Shown: positions 24,144-32,912, counted from the stretch's first letter. The stretch: 34,558 bases of DNA from Candidatus Bathyarchaeota archaeon A05DMB-4 (GCA_019685575.1 JABFQO010000016.1:1-34558); one strand, 5' to 3'. The notes: generated by a model from the sequence alone, not told the origin. Numbers and translations: made by a program.

Positions 24144-25604
24144 ATGAAGTTCGCATTCATTAGTCCCGCCGCGTTTCGTGAAGATCTGAACAAGAAGAGC
24201 GAACCTGTTTCTTCTTGGCCGCCTTTGGGCATACTCTACATTGCCACCGTGCTTGAGAAGGAAGGTTTCGAAGTTTCTTTGCTCGACCAAGCCGCGAAGG
24301 GCTACACTATCGATGAGACGGTTAAGTGGGTTAGAAAAGAAAACCCAGATGTTGTCGGCTTTTCTACTCTCGCTAGCTCAGGTCGCACAGCCGCTGTTTT
24401 ATCGGGTGAGGTGAAAAAGGAAAATCCGGAGATTACGACAGTTTTTGGCAACTATTATGCGACTTTCAACACGGAGCGAATCATGCAGAAGTATCCGTGG
24501 GTCGACATCATCGTGCGCGGCGAAGGAGAAATCACTACGCTTGAGTTGGCAAAAAGCTTGAAAGACGGGAAAAGCCTGAAGAATGTTCTGGGAATAACTT
24601 TTAGAGAGAAGGGCAGAGTAGTTTCTACGCCTGAGAGGCCCTTGATAAAAGATATAAGTGTTCTGCCTTTTCCTAACCGTGAATTGTTAGATGTTGAGTA
24701 TCATTCCGAAGTCGCGGGAGCTATCACCGCGCCAAAAGGCTTTACGACGGTACTGTCCTCACGTGGTTGTCCTTTTAGATGCCGTTTTTGCGGATGCCAG
24801 CGGTTTGCACGCGGAGTTTGGAGAGCGCGGTCGGCTGAGAACACAGTGGACGAGCTTAGTTTGCTTGCAAGCATGGGCTATAAGCAGTTTTTGTTCGTCG
24901 ATGATAGTTTCACAATTAACCGGAAAAGAGTGATCGAGATCTGCAGGCTGATGAGGAAAGAAAAAATCGAGTTGGATTGGATATGCGAGGGCAGAGTCGA
25001 CTACTGCTCTTATGATGTGATGAGGGAAATGGTGAAGGCAGGGTGTAAAATAATTTATTTTGGCATCGAAAGCGCCAACCAACGCATCCTCGATTACTAT
25101 AACAAACGCATAACTCCGCAACAATCGGTGAAAGCCGTGGAGACAACGCGAAAAGCGGGCATGGACGCCATAATAGGCTCGTTCATCGTCGGTGCGCCTA
25201 CAGAGACTCGAGAAGAAATCGAGAACACGCTACGGTTCGCACGTGAAATTCCCATAGATTTTCCGCAGTTTAATATTCTGGGCGTTTTTCCCGGCATGGA
25301 CATCTGGGAGGAATTCAAAGCTAAAGGAGTTTTGAAAGAGGAGGAATACTGGGAGACTGGAGCTTGGGCTTCGGAGATGTCGCCCGACACGTTGCCGCCT
25401 GAAGAAATTCGAGCGTTGATTGAGAAACATTTTAACGCTTTTCTGAGGCGTCCGCGTTACTTGCTTCGTGAAGTTGTTTACACGCTGAAAAGCCTTTATC
25501 GAATCAACATCGTGGTCCACAATATTAGCCGACTCGACATCGTGATGAACAACGTTTCTACAATATCCAAGCAACGCACAAGGAAAAAGTCCTACTGCAC
25601 CTAA
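24144..25604 (+). CDS. B12-binding-type radical SAM protein
   Basis: Starting at the ATG at 24144 (a GTG lies three codons upstream), the product is 486 aa. Residues about 1-140 are a cobalamin-binding-like domain and 200-400 a radical SAM domain with C209, C213 and C216 in RGCPFRCRFCG. The glycine-rich GEGEITTLEL at about 127-136 links the two. The usual histidine that ligates cobalt (GGxHAT) is replaced by tyrosine in GNYYAT (103-107), so cobalamin binding may be altered. Enzymes of this class do methylations, cyclisations and other radical reactions; the substrate is unknown. It stands alone and diverges from the Orc1-like operon. Confidence 0.88.
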   Translation: MKFAFISPAAFREDLNKKSEPVSSWPPLGILYIATVLEKEGFEVSLLDQAAKGYTIDETVKWVRKENPDVVGFSTLASSGRTAAVLSGEVKKENPEITTVFGNYYATFNTERIMQKYPWVDIIVRGEGEITTLELAKSLKDGKSLKNVLGITFREKGRVVSTPERPLIKDISVLPFPNRELLDVEYHSEVAGAITAPKGFTTVLSSRGCPFRCRFCGCQRFARGVWRARSAENTVDELSLLASMGYKQFLFVDDSFTINRKRVIEICRLMRKEKIELDWICEGRVDYCSYDVMREMVKAGCKIIYFGIESANQRILDYYNKRITPQQSVKAVETTRKAGMDAIIGSFIVGAPTETREEIENTLRFAREIPIDFPQFNILGVFPGMDIWEEFKAKGVLKEEEYWETGAWASEMSPDTLPPEEIRALIEKHFNAFLRRPRYLLREVVYTLKSLYRINIVVHNISRLDIVMNNVSTISKQRTRKKSYCT

Positions 25605-25663
25605 CGCGAACACTCTTTCCTCAACTTTTTTGCGAACGATTCTAAACACTCTAACAAAAAAGG

Positions 25664-25670
25664 TTTAAAT
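25664..25670 (+). promoter_or_regulatory. TATA box before the 57-aa gene
   Basis: TTTAAAT, preceded by a purine-rich AAAAAAGG, lies about 45 bases before the ATG at 25712, consistent with a short leader. Confidence 0.45.
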
Positions 25671-25711
25671 TCCTAATACTTCTTTGTAAACGATACACCA
25701 AAAAAACTCCC

Positions 25712-25885
25712 ATGAGAAAAGGAGGCAAAACCATAACTTCCGAAACCTTAAGCGAAATCCAGACAGTTATGCTTTTGATTTACGCCACCGTGCCAGAAGA
25801 GATACTGTTAGACTTGCCACACGTAACGAAGGAAGACATAAAAGCAGCAAAAGAAGAACTCTGGCAACGTTGGGTACGAAAATAA
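25712..25885 (+). CDS. Small 57-aa helical protein
   Basis: A short frame from ATG 25712 to TAA. The product (MRKGGKTITSETLSEIQTVM... ending KEELWQRWVRK) has two or three amphipathic helices and no membrane segment. The 'PEEILLDLPHVTKEDIKAAKEELW' portion, read as HVTKEDIKAA plus a helix, resembles the end of small archaeal DNA-binding or antitoxin-type proteins. That likeness is loose, and I do not name a family. Codon use is like that of neighbouring genes, and a TATA box precedes it. GGAGG occurs just inside the frame (around 25721), which could hint at a later, non-standard start. Confidence 0.6.
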   Translation: MRKGGKTITSETLSEIQTVMLLIYATVPEEILLDLPHVTKEDIKAAKEELWQRWVRK

Positions 25886-26060
25886 ACGCAAGAACATACT
25901 AATCCACAGAAAAGAATTTTAGAATAAGAGCGTTAGGCTCGCGCACTCAAGATCCCAATCATTCTTGGGTCAGGGGGGCCAGAGTCGTCATCGCCCAACA
26001 AGGATTAATGCTTAAAAGCCTACATAAAAACGTATTGCAGTGTATTTGTGTTGGACAAAG

Positions 26061-27041
26061 ATGCAGAACAAAATTAAAGTCTTGCCTCTCGCTGCTGAAA
26101 GTCTGGGCACGCGTTCCATGTGCACGTTCGTCGAAACAAGGGACGTGCGGATTCTTCTCGACGCCGGAGTTTCGTTGGCACCTTTTCGGTTTGGCTTACC
26201 ACCGCATCCCCGAGAATACGCCGCGATTGTTGAAAGTCGAGAGCGGATTGCGGAGAAAGCCTTGGAAGCCGACGTCGTCACCATTAGTCACTATCATTTC
26301 GACCACCACACACCCTCCTTCACCGACTGGGTATGTAACTGGACGTCAGCCGAAACCGCGCAAAAAATTTACGAAAATAAACTCATCCTCCTAAAAAACC
26401 CAAAAACAAACATAAATGCCAGCCAACGGCGACGAGGTTGGGTTTTCGTCAAAACGGGTGGCAAATTTGCGAAGAAATTGGAAATAGCCGACGGCAGAAC
26501 GTTCGAGTTTGGTGATACGCTAGTAAGGTTTTCGGTGCCAGTTTTTCACGGTTCAGAAGACTCTGTTTTGGGTTGGGTTCTAACTGCGACAGTTGAACTC
26601 GAAAACGAAAAAGTAATGTTCGCTCCAGACGTTCAAGGACCAATGTGTACTGTAGCCTTGAAAACGATATTCACGGAAAAACCTCAGATTCTAATCATCG
26701 GTGGACCGCCATTTTATCTAGGCGGTTTCAGAATACCCGAGCAACAGATAGAGAAAGGCTTACAAAACTTGGTGCAGCTTGCGCGAACCGTGCCGTTAAT
26801 TATTCTGGAGCATCATCTCTTGAGGACGGAGGATTGGCGAGAGCAAGCGAAAATTGTTTTTGAGGCTGCACGGAAAAGTGGGCACAAAGTCGTAACTGCC
26901 GCCGAGTTTCTTGGAAAAAAAGACAATTTGTTAGAGGCAAAACGCAAGAAACTTTACGAGGTCGAGCCTCCGGGTAGAGGGTTTTTGAAGTGGTCCAAGT
27001 TGCAGCTTTCTGCCAGAATGCTCGTTAAGCCTCCGATTTAG
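26061..27041 (+). CDS. Metallo-beta-lactamase-fold protein, UPF0282-like
   Basis: The ATG at 26061 is preferred to a GTG seven codons upstream; TTAAAA at about 26010-26018 is a possible TATA box. The 326-aa product carries the MBL metal-binding motif HYHFDH (H77, H79, D81, H82), a second histidine in VPVFHGSED and an aspartate in MFAPDVQGP. LLDAG near residue 32 and ILEHHLLR near the end complete the fold. This matches the archaeal UPF0282 family, probably a cytoplasmic metal-dependent hydrolase of unknown substrate. The 3' end overlaps the convergent permease gene by 17 bases. Confidence 0.9.
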   Translation: MQNKIKVLPLAAESLGTRSMCTFVETRDVRILLDAGVSLAPFRFGLPPHPREYAAIVESRERIAEKALEADVVTISHYHFDHHTPSFTDWVCNWTSAETAQKIYENKLILLKNPKTNINASQRRRGWVFVKTGGKFAKKLEIADGRTFEFGDTLVRFSVPVFHGSEDSVLGWVLTATVELENEKVMFAPDVQGPMCTVALKTIFTEKPQILIIGGPPFYLGGFRIPEQQIEKGLQNLVQLARTVPLIILEHHLLRTEDWREQAKIVFEAARKSGHKVVTAAEFLGKKDNLLEAKRKKLYEVEPPGRGFLKWSKLQLSARMLVKPPI

Positions 27042-28302
27042 ACATGTTGTTTTTTCTCATATAATAATAGGCTGCGCCTAACGCGAGAGTAACGATGCCT
27101 ATTAGCCAAGATTCAAGAGAGAGAAAAACCAGAAGACTCAAGCACGAAACTAGACCAATGAACGGTATTAGGGGCGAGAACTTTCCTGTTTTTGTGCTTA
27201 GGTTCATGGCTGCAACGTTCGCTAAAGAATAATACAACAGCGAAGCAAAACTGCTCAATGCAACCACTTGCGCCAAATTTGGCGTCAAAACTACCGCGGC
27301 AGTCATGAGCAACCCTGAAAACCAAACAGCCCCATAAGGCGTCTTACGTTTTTCATCAATCCTTTCCAGAAAGCCGGGTAAATCTCTGTTTCTCGCCATG
27401 GCGAACGCGACACGCGAAACCCCCAAAATCGCAGTTAGCAACACGCTTGCAGTCGCCACTATGGCACCCACGGAAACCACAAACACGGCTGTGGGAATTC
27501 CCGTAACAGCTATTGCCTCAGCAAGAGGCGAACCAGAACTTGCCAGCGCCGAATAGCCAACCAAACCCACTGCTACAAAGCCTGCCAGAGAATAAAACGC
27601 GATTGAGATGATTAAGGTAAGGATTATCGCTTTCGGAATCGTGCGGCTCGGGTTTTTGACCTCTTCGGCGATAGTGGTGATCCGGGCGAACCCAATGTAG
27701 GCGAAGAATATTAACGCTGTGGCTTGGAGGGTTCCCCATCCGTTGGCGGGAATGAAAAAAGGCGAGAAGTTTGTGGGGTTTATAAAGAAAAGGCCGAGGG
27801 CAATGAAGAAGGCGAGAACTATGATTTTTGTCAAGACAAGGATGTTGTTCACGATTACGGATTCCTTTATTCCCACGTGATTCAGAAGCGTGAAGGCAAG
27901 GCAAAGGGCGACCGCTACAATCTTGACCGATACTACCGGTACGATTTGTGCCAGATAATTCGCGAACCCAAGCGCCACGGCGGCGCCGGCAAACGTGTAA
28001 GAGAGAATCCACATCCAGCCCGCGAAGAAGCCAGCCGTCGGCGAAATCAACTCATACGCAAACGCGTAGGCTCCGCCCTCTTTAGGAATGTACGCGCTGA
28101 GTTTTGAGAAACTAGCGGCCGTGAAGTAGGCGATTATGCCTGCGATGAGGATGGAAAGAATCACGGATGGTCCTGCTAGTCCTGCGGAGATTCCCGTGAC
28201 TACGAAGATTCCTGCGCCGATGACTGCGCCGATGCCGATTGTGGTGGCGCTGAAGAGTCCGATTTCTCGTTTCAAGGGCACTGGCTTGTCAGACGTGTGC
28301 AA
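27025..28302 (-). CDS. APC-family amino acid permease
   Basis: A 425-aa transporter with about 12 helices. The N-terminal GIGAVIGAGIFVVTG is the signature first helix of the APC superfamily (amino acid/polyamine/organocation), and EGGAYAFAYE follows in helix 3. The start is a TTG with GGTGA six bases upstream, so the short soluble N-terminus (HTSDKPVPLKREIG) is complete. It lies in the cytoplasmic membrane and probably imports an amino acid; which one cannot be told from sequence. It is transcribed away from the HPr-kinase-like gene across a shared 83-base promoter region. Confidence 0.92.
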   Translation of the reverse strand: MHTSDKPVPLKREIGLFSATTIGIGAVIGAGIFVVTGISAGLAGPSVILSILIAGIIAYFTAASFSKLSAYIPKEGGAYAFAYELISPTAGFFAGWMWILSYTFAGAAVALGFANYLAQIVPVVSVKIVAVALCLAFTLLNHVGIKESVIVNNILVLTKIIVLAFFIALGLFFINPTNFSPFFIPANGWGTLQATALIFFAYIGFARITTIAEEVKNPSRTIPKAIILTLIISIAFYSLAGFVAVGLVGYSALASSGSPLAEAIAVTGIPTAVFVVSVGAIVATASVLLTAILGVSRVAFAMARNRDLPGFLERIDEKRKTPYGAVWFSGLLMTAAVVLTPNLAQVVALSSFASLLYYSLANVAAMNLSTKTGKFSPLIPFIGLVSCLSLLVFLSLESWLIGIVTLALGAAYYYMRKNNMSKSEA

Positions 28303-28333
28303 AATTGTTCACCTTTACAAGAACTTGTTGATA

Positions 28334-28347
28334 AGATATATTTATAG
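28334..28347. promoter_or_regulatory. Shared TATA-like region of a divergent gene pair
   Basis: AGATATATTTATAG reads as a TATA box on both strands. It is about 40 bases from the permease TTG at 28302 and about 45 bases from the ATG at 28386, so one AT-rich core may serve both genes. Confidence 0.5.
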
Positions 28348-28385
28348 AAACGGTTGTGAATAAAGCCGAAGTTGTATGCAAGTGA

Positions 28386-29513
28386 ATGAGGCAGCGTGGA
28401 AACTGCATGTACCTCTACAATAAAATTACCAAGAACAGAGGGCGGGTGGCTAGTCAAGTTGTGTCTCAGAAGGAACGCGACCGTCTTGTCGCGAGAGCCG
28501 AAGAAGTGTTGGGGCATGAATATTATGGTTGGAAAGTAAACATAGACGGGTTCTGCATCCAACTCTTCACTAACAGCTATCATCTTAACGAGTTCTGGAT
28601 TGAAAACTGGTTCTCCATGTCGCGAAAGATACGGTCGCACGGCAGAATCTACGCGGTTCTCGATTCGGAGTTTAAGAATGGCGAACCCTACGCAGCGTAT
28701 AATCCTGAAACAAAAACTGCGGTTATCTTCAACACTGAGTATTATGGGCAAGTTAAAAGTTGGGGTGCTTTGGGTATCAGTTGTGATATAGCCGAAGATC
28801 AGCACGACATTCACAGCATACACGGAAGCTGCATAGAAGTTAACGGCGACGGCATCGTCTTGATAGCACCTACAAACACGGGCAAGTCCACGCATAGTTA
28901 CGCGCTTCTGCAAATGGAAGGGGCACGGTTGCACAGTGACGATTGGCTTTACGTGAGGTTCATCGGTGGAGAAAAGGGCAGAGTAAGCGCAGACATCAGC
29001 GAAAGAAAATTCTACATACGAACCAACATTGTCAAAGTATTTCCCGAAATCAGACGACTGCTGAACAAGTGCAAACTGGAAAACGTGGAACCCCTAACGC
29101 CAGAAGAAGTTGAAGAACGCAAAAGACAAGGAAAACCAGTCACCGACGACCCGTACGTGGCGCATGATTATTCGCGGGCGATGCTGGACCCGTTGTGGAT
29201 CGCTGGACCAGCGAAGTTTGTTGACACCACACGCATAAGACGGGTGCTTCTGCTTCAGAGAAACAGGAACGACCCGGAAATCGTGAGGAAACTTGATGTT
29301 GAGGAAGCCTTGGAATACTTGGTGACGCAACCCGAACAGTTCCTCAACCCTTACCTCAACGTGATTACTCCTGAGAAGACCGAGGTGAGGAAGAACTTTT
29401 TCAGAAGGCTCTTCCGTCTTGTACCGTGCTATCTCGTGAACACAGTGGACCCCGTGGACGTGGTGCAACAGAAAATCAGGGAAATTATCAAGGGAAAGTT
29501 TGACGGCAATTAG
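28386..29513 (+). CDS. HPr kinase/PEPCK-like ATP-binding protein
   Basis: A 375-aa soluble protein. The core 'HSIHGSCIEVNGDGIVLI', Walker A APTNTGKST (161-169), then ALLQMEGARLHSDDWLYV (SDD at 184-186), is the pattern of HPr kinase and phosphoenolpyruvate carboxykinase-like P-loop folds, where the aspartates bind metal. No PTS HPr gene is in the window and archaea of this type usually lack the PTS, so the substrate is likely something else, perhaps a protein or small molecule. A second ATG is seven codons in. C-terminal helices (about 250-375) show no known domain. It stands upstream of the GNAT gene on the same strand, 56 bases away. Confidence 0.75.
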   Translation: MRQRGNCMYLYNKITKNRGRVASQVVSQKERDRLVARAEEVLGHEYYGWKVNIDGFCIQLFTNSYHLNEFWIENWFSMSRKIRSHGRIYAVLDSEFKNGEPYAAYNPETKTAVIFNTEYYGQVKSWGALGISCDIAEDQHDIHSIHGSCIEVNGDGIVLIAPTNTGKSTHSYALLQMEGARLHSDDWLYVRFIGGEKGRVSADISERKFYIRTNIVKVFPEIRRLLNKCKLENVEPLTPEEVEERKRQGKPVTDDPYVAHDYSRAMLDPLWIAGPAKFVDTTRIRRVLLLQRNRNDPEIVRKLDVEEALEYLVTQPEQFLNPYLNVITPEKTEVRKNFFRRLFRLVPCYLVNTVDPVDVVQQKIREIIKGKFDGN

Positions 29514-29569
29514 TGAAATAAACGATTTAAGAGTTAAAGTATAAGGAGAAAAAAAGGGAGACCGCGAAT

Positions 29570-30352
29570 ATGCAAGTTAAGAGAGTTGCTCGAGCCGATT
29601 TGGACAAGACTTATTGTTGCATAAGCGAAGTACCCGAATCGTACGGTTGGGTTAAGTCGTTGCCCGAGTCGAGGAAATGGTTTGAGACGAATTTGGGCAA
29701 AGCCGTGGAGGGCTATCATCTCTTAGACGGAGAAAAAGTCGTCGGGCTCATTTACTATGCAATGTCAGAGAAAGGACTGGTTTCGTACGAGATCGAGCCG
29801 AACGTTGCCTGCATCTACTGCACAGAACTGCTGCGCCCATACTTGCACAAGGGCTACGGCAAACTCATGTTTGACCACATGAAAAGCGACCTCAAGAAAC
29901 AAGGAGTGAAGGGCATTATAGTCACGGCTTCAGACTTTAAGGAATGGATGCACTATGAATTATTCCTCAAGCAAAGCTTCAAAACAATCATCGAGCATGC
30001 CCCCTTCAAAACTATGTACTTTCCGCTTAACAAAGAAAATATCCGTGTCAAGGTTTTAAGTGTGAATTATACGTCTTCCAATGATAAGGTTGAGGTGACG
30101 TTGTTCAAAAATTTCTTCTGTCCCGTGGGCGCCTACATGTATCATCTGATTAAGAAAGTAGCGCAAGGCTTCGGTGATGAGGTTAAGATCGTTGAGATTG
30201 AAGCCACGCGGGAAACAATGCAAAAATATGGCACTGCAGAGCCTTTGTTCAACGGCAAAATCAAACTGTTCGGCCCAGCAAAGGAAGAGGACGTGAAAAA
30301 AGTCATACAAGAAGAAATCGACAACTTCAAACGTCAAACGCAAGATGCTTAA
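29570..30352 (+). CDS. GNAT acetyltransferase with YoaP-like domain
   Basis: A 260-aa protein after GGGAG about ten bases upstream of the ATG. Residues 1-150 are a GNAT acetyltransferase: central strand 'EKVVGLIYYAM', then the acetyl-CoA loop LRPYLHKGYGKLMFDHM (K/R-x-x-G-x-G type) and IIVTASDFKEWM. Residues about 175-255 are a thioredoxin-like region with FFCPVGAYM and 'LFNGKIKLFGPAKEEDV', matching the YoaP-like domain that follows GNAT in a bacterial and archaeal family. The target of acetylation is unknown. It ends five bases before the convergent surface-protein gene. Confidence 0.85.
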   Translation: MQVKRVARADLDKTYCCISEVPESYGWVKSLPESRKWFETNLGKAVEGYHLLDGEKVVGLIYYAMSEKGLVSYEIEPNVACIYCTELLRPYLHKGYGKLMFDHMKSDLKKQGVKGIIVTASDFKEWMHYELFLKQSFKTIIEHAPFKTMYFPLNKENIRVKVLSVNYTSSNDKVEVTLFKNFFCPVGAYMYHLIKKVAQGFGDEVKIVEIEATRETMQKYGTAEPLFNGKIKLFGPAKEEDVKKVIQEEIDNFKRQTQDA

Positions 30353-30357
30353 AAGAA

Positions 30358-31947
30358 TTAGCCACTACGTCTTCGCATAACCACGACCACTACCACAACG
30401 GCCGCCACGACGCCGACTGCACCATAAATGTATATGGAATAACTCGCGAAAAAATCACCTTCTTCAACAACCAAAAACTCCACCGCTTCGCTGGCAGAGC
30501 CAAAATGCAAACCATCTTCTTCAAACGTCGCTTCGACAGTCCATTTGCCCGTAATGTTGGGCATGAAACTTGCGTAGAAAGTCCCGTTCGCCAACGTTAA
30601 AACATGTCTTTGAACAACCGAACCATTATTCGGTGTAAAAATTACGGTAACGGACAGATTACCTTCTGCAGGGGTCACGAATCCCGATAGGGTAATGTTT
30701 TTTCCGAGTCCAAGAACATTTGTCCTTAACGTGGCGTTGGTCGCTGTAGCGTGTTTTACTGTGTAACTGTTTCGGTACGTTGCCCTATTATGCATCACGT
30801 CTGTAACTGTTATGTTGTATGTAACTCGGGTGCCCGCTTGTTGTGCGGGTATCGAAGCGTTAAACACGTTATTAATGTTAGGCAGAAGAGAGACCGTTTG
30901 ACTGGTGTTCCAGTTGTCCACGGAATAACGCATCGAAACGTTCGCGAGTTCTGTTTTGCTGTTAACGCTGAAGGTTAAGTTACATTGTTGTTCTGGGAAA
31001 ACTCTTTGAGGTACGTTTAACACACTAATGCTTGGACCTTTAAAATCCGTTTTCACGGCAAAGTTGACCGTGCCTGCACCGTTTTCACCGATGAAGACTA
31101 AATGGTAGAGGCTTTCTCCATCGTACGGCGACGTATAGTTGATGAACATGTCCTGTCCAGGGTACTCGCAACTCGCATATGCTATGCCTCGGTACATTTT
31201 ACTGTCAAGGTTGTATCCGCCGAAGAGACCTGAGCGGTTGCCGTAAAGCCCTGGTGCCCACGCTAAGGATACGTTGTTTAGTTTGGTTCCTTTGCCTTGT
31301 GCAGAGTTAGCCAATAGATAAAGCCTGACTTCGTACATGTCGAGCGTGTCGGGTACTTGGACTTTGATTTCGATGTTCTTGCTGGTAGTTGCGAACTCGA
31401 AAGCCCAACTCGTGTTTTCCGTGGGAAGGTCGTTCACTTTGCCCTGAATAGGCTGTTGATACCACTTGTTGGTTTCTACGTGGGGAATTAGCATGAACGT
31501 GGCGGCTTCTGCTGCTTGGCTCTCTCTCGGGTCGTTACGAATCACAAAACTATAATTGCCCGACATTTTCGGAGTGAAAAACGGGTAAGACACGTTGTCG
31601 CCCAAGTGTTCTGGCAGTCCAGCGGCTTCGGTGTGGACGGATTCAAGCGCGCCGAGCGGGTTGTAAACGTAAACATCGTAGTCGGTTTTTGGCTCTGAGC
31701 CGTTGTTTATCCATCGTCCATAAAAATACGCGTGATAAGTGGTGTTGGCTTGAAGGTTGTAGATGAGCGTCCAGTTGTTACCTATCGGAATCTGGGAAGC
31801 GTTGATTTTGACGGGAAAAACAGGCTTGTTTATGTATTCGGGATTTGCGCCTTGCGCCGACACTTCAAAAACCGTTAAACGCGCCAGAGTGACGCCTAGC
31901 AGGAGCACTAAAAGAGTAATGAATACCGTTGATTGTATCTTTTGCAT
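30358..31947 (-). CDS. Large secreted protein with Ig-like domains and C-terminal helix
   Basis: The frame is open to 32013, but the ATG at 31947 gives a proper signal peptide (MQKIQSTVFITLLVLLLG, cut near VSAQG). The mature part is beta-rich: a jelly-roll-like N-terminal half with the phrases 'YHAYFYGRWINNGSEPKTDYDVYVYNP' (split strands) and 'FTPKMSGNYSFVIRND', then Ig-like modules (about 330-400 and 410-490). It ends with a transmembrane run of Val residues (about 505-522) and RRRSG. Many Asn-X-Ser/Thr sites suggest N-glycosylation. It is a cell-surface protein, orientation outside; ligand unknown. The final anchor is not of the VVPExxT type. Confidence 0.8.
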   Translation of the reverse strand: MQKIQSTVFITLLVLLLGVTLARLTVFEVSAQGANPEYINKPVFPVKINASQIPIGNNWTLIYNLQANTTYHAYFYGRWINNGSEPKTDYDVYVYNPLGALESVHTEAAGLPEHLGDNVSYPFFTPKMSGNYSFVIRNDPRESQAAEAATFMLIPHVETNKWYQQPIQGKVNDLPTENTSWAFEFATTSKNIEIKVQVPDTLDMYEVRLYLLANSAQGKGTKLNNVSLAWAPGLYGNRSGLFGGYNLDSKMYRGIAYASCEYPGQDMFINYTSPYDGESLYHLVFIGENGAGTVNFAVKTDFKGPSISVLNVPQRVFPEQQCNLTFSVNSKTELANVSMRYSVDNWNTSQTVSLLPNINNVFNASIPAQQAGTRVTYNITVTDVMHNRATYRNSYTVKHATATNATLRTNVLGLGKNITLSGFVTPAEGNLSVTVIFTPNNGSVVQRHVLTLANGTFYASFMPNITGKWTVEATFEEDGLHFGSASEAVEFLVVEEGDFFASYSIYIYGAVGVVAAVVVVVVVMRRRSG

Positions 31948-32132
31948 AGGCTCTCTTCCGAATCGAAACAATACAAAAACAAGCCACGAAACGCAATAAC
32001 TATTATGAAACAATACTAAGGATTACCAATAACCACCAAACAAAAACGGCGACGTACAAAATAGCCTACCACAATCACTATATACTGCCTTTTTTCTTGA
32101 CAGCATCAATTTATTTTAGACTTAAATAAATT

Positions 32133-32585
32133 ATGAATGTGATTCTGATGACAAGAACGTTCATGATGAGGCTCGACGGGATACAACCGAGCCAATTGTA
32201 TATTAGTTATGAAAAATTGTCTGAAATAATGAAGACGTTTGATTCTGCGCGCCCTGAGTCAATCGAACCTATACCAATCAAGAAACTCGGAAACGACATA
32301 GTCTTTGTTGACGGTCATACAAGGGCCTTTGCTACTTTCCTACATGGCTTTTCCAAAATTCCAGTATACTGGGAAACCGAGGAACTCGATTGGGACGCTT
32401 ATAAAATCTGTGTGAAATGGTGCAAGGAAGAAGGAATTCGCACCATAGCGGACCTGAAAAACAGAGTTGTGTCTCAAAAGGATTATGAAATATTATGGTA
32501 CGCACGCTGCGAAGAAATGCAGCGGGGTTTGGAAAAAAGAAAGCATCATACGGATACAAATTCGCAGAACAAGGATTCTAATTGA
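32133..32585 (+). CDS. ParB/sulfiredoxin-like domain protein
   Basis: The frame opens with ATG at 32133 and further ATGs at 32148, 32163 and 32166. The TATA-like CTTAAATA at 32121-32128 is so near that a start at 32148 or later is likelier. The product of up to 150 aa contains PIPIKKLGNDIVFVDGHTRA, whose DGHTRA resembles the ParB/sulfiredoxin nucleotide-binding motif (DGxHR), then a helical region (LDWDAYKICVKWCKEEGI). Such proteins bind NTP or act as enzymes of unclear role; genuine plasmid-partition function is not supported. It precedes the tRNA-Arg gene on the other strand. Confidence 0.6.
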   Translation: MNVILMTRTFMMRLDGIQPSQLYISYEKLSEIMKTFDSARPESIEPIPIKKLGNDIVFVDGHTRAFATFLHGFSKIPVYWETEELDWDAYKICVKWCKEEGIRTIADLKNRVVSQKDYEILWYARCEEMQRGLEKRKHHTDTNSQNKDSN

Positions 32586-32599
32586 GCAACTAAGTTCTG

Positions 32600-32612
32600 A
32601 AAAATCAAAAAA
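32600..32612 (-). terminator. T-tract terminator of tRNA-Arg
   Basis: Read on the minus strand, the tRNA 3' end is followed by CTA, six Ts, GA and five Ts, a typical archaeal T-tract stop. Confidence 0.55.
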
Positions 32613-32615
32613 TAG

Positions 32616-32690
32616 CGGGCGGGGCGAGATTTGAACTCGCGACCACAGGCTTAGGGGGCCTGCGCCCTATCCGTACTAGGCTACCCGCCC
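32616..32690 (-). tRNA. tRNA-Arg (anticodon CCU)
   Basis: A 75-base cloverleaf: acceptor GGGCGGG/CCCGCCC with discriminator G, D stem GCCT/GGGC, anticodon stem CAGGC/GCCTG with loop CCCCTAA, variable loop TGGTC, T stem GCGAG/CTCGC and loop TTCAAAT. The anticodon is CCT (32654-32656 on the minus strand), decoding AGG. An A follows the D-loop GG, as in arginine tRNAs. CCA is not encoded. Position 33 is C, where T is nearly universal. Confidence 0.9.
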
Positions 32691-32870
32691 ACGAACCCTT
32701 CGCCGCTAAATACTGCATGACCTATCAAATCTATAACACTAACGCTTCAAACAGCCCAGAAATAGAAGTTATCTCTAGAAGTTTCATCGGTTTCTAAGAA
32801 ACTACTGGTCGCGCCAAGTCACTGTGCTATTGTTTTACATATCAACCCCGTGGTTTCTTTTACACTTAAG

Positions 32871-32878
32871 TTTATATA
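32871..32878 (+). promoter_or_regulatory. TATA box of the cohesin-winged-helix gene
   Basis: TTTATATA predicts a transcript start near 32899, leaving the GGTGA at 32903-32907 and the ATG at 32913 in a short leader. Confidence 0.65.
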
Positions 32879-32912
32879 CCTCCGTTAGCCCGTTTTATTG
32901 ATGGTGACGTGT

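Noticed and set aside
26008-26394. A 128-aa frame overlapping the MBL-fold gene start
   Set aside because: It has no domain and lies mostly inside the well-supported MBL frame.
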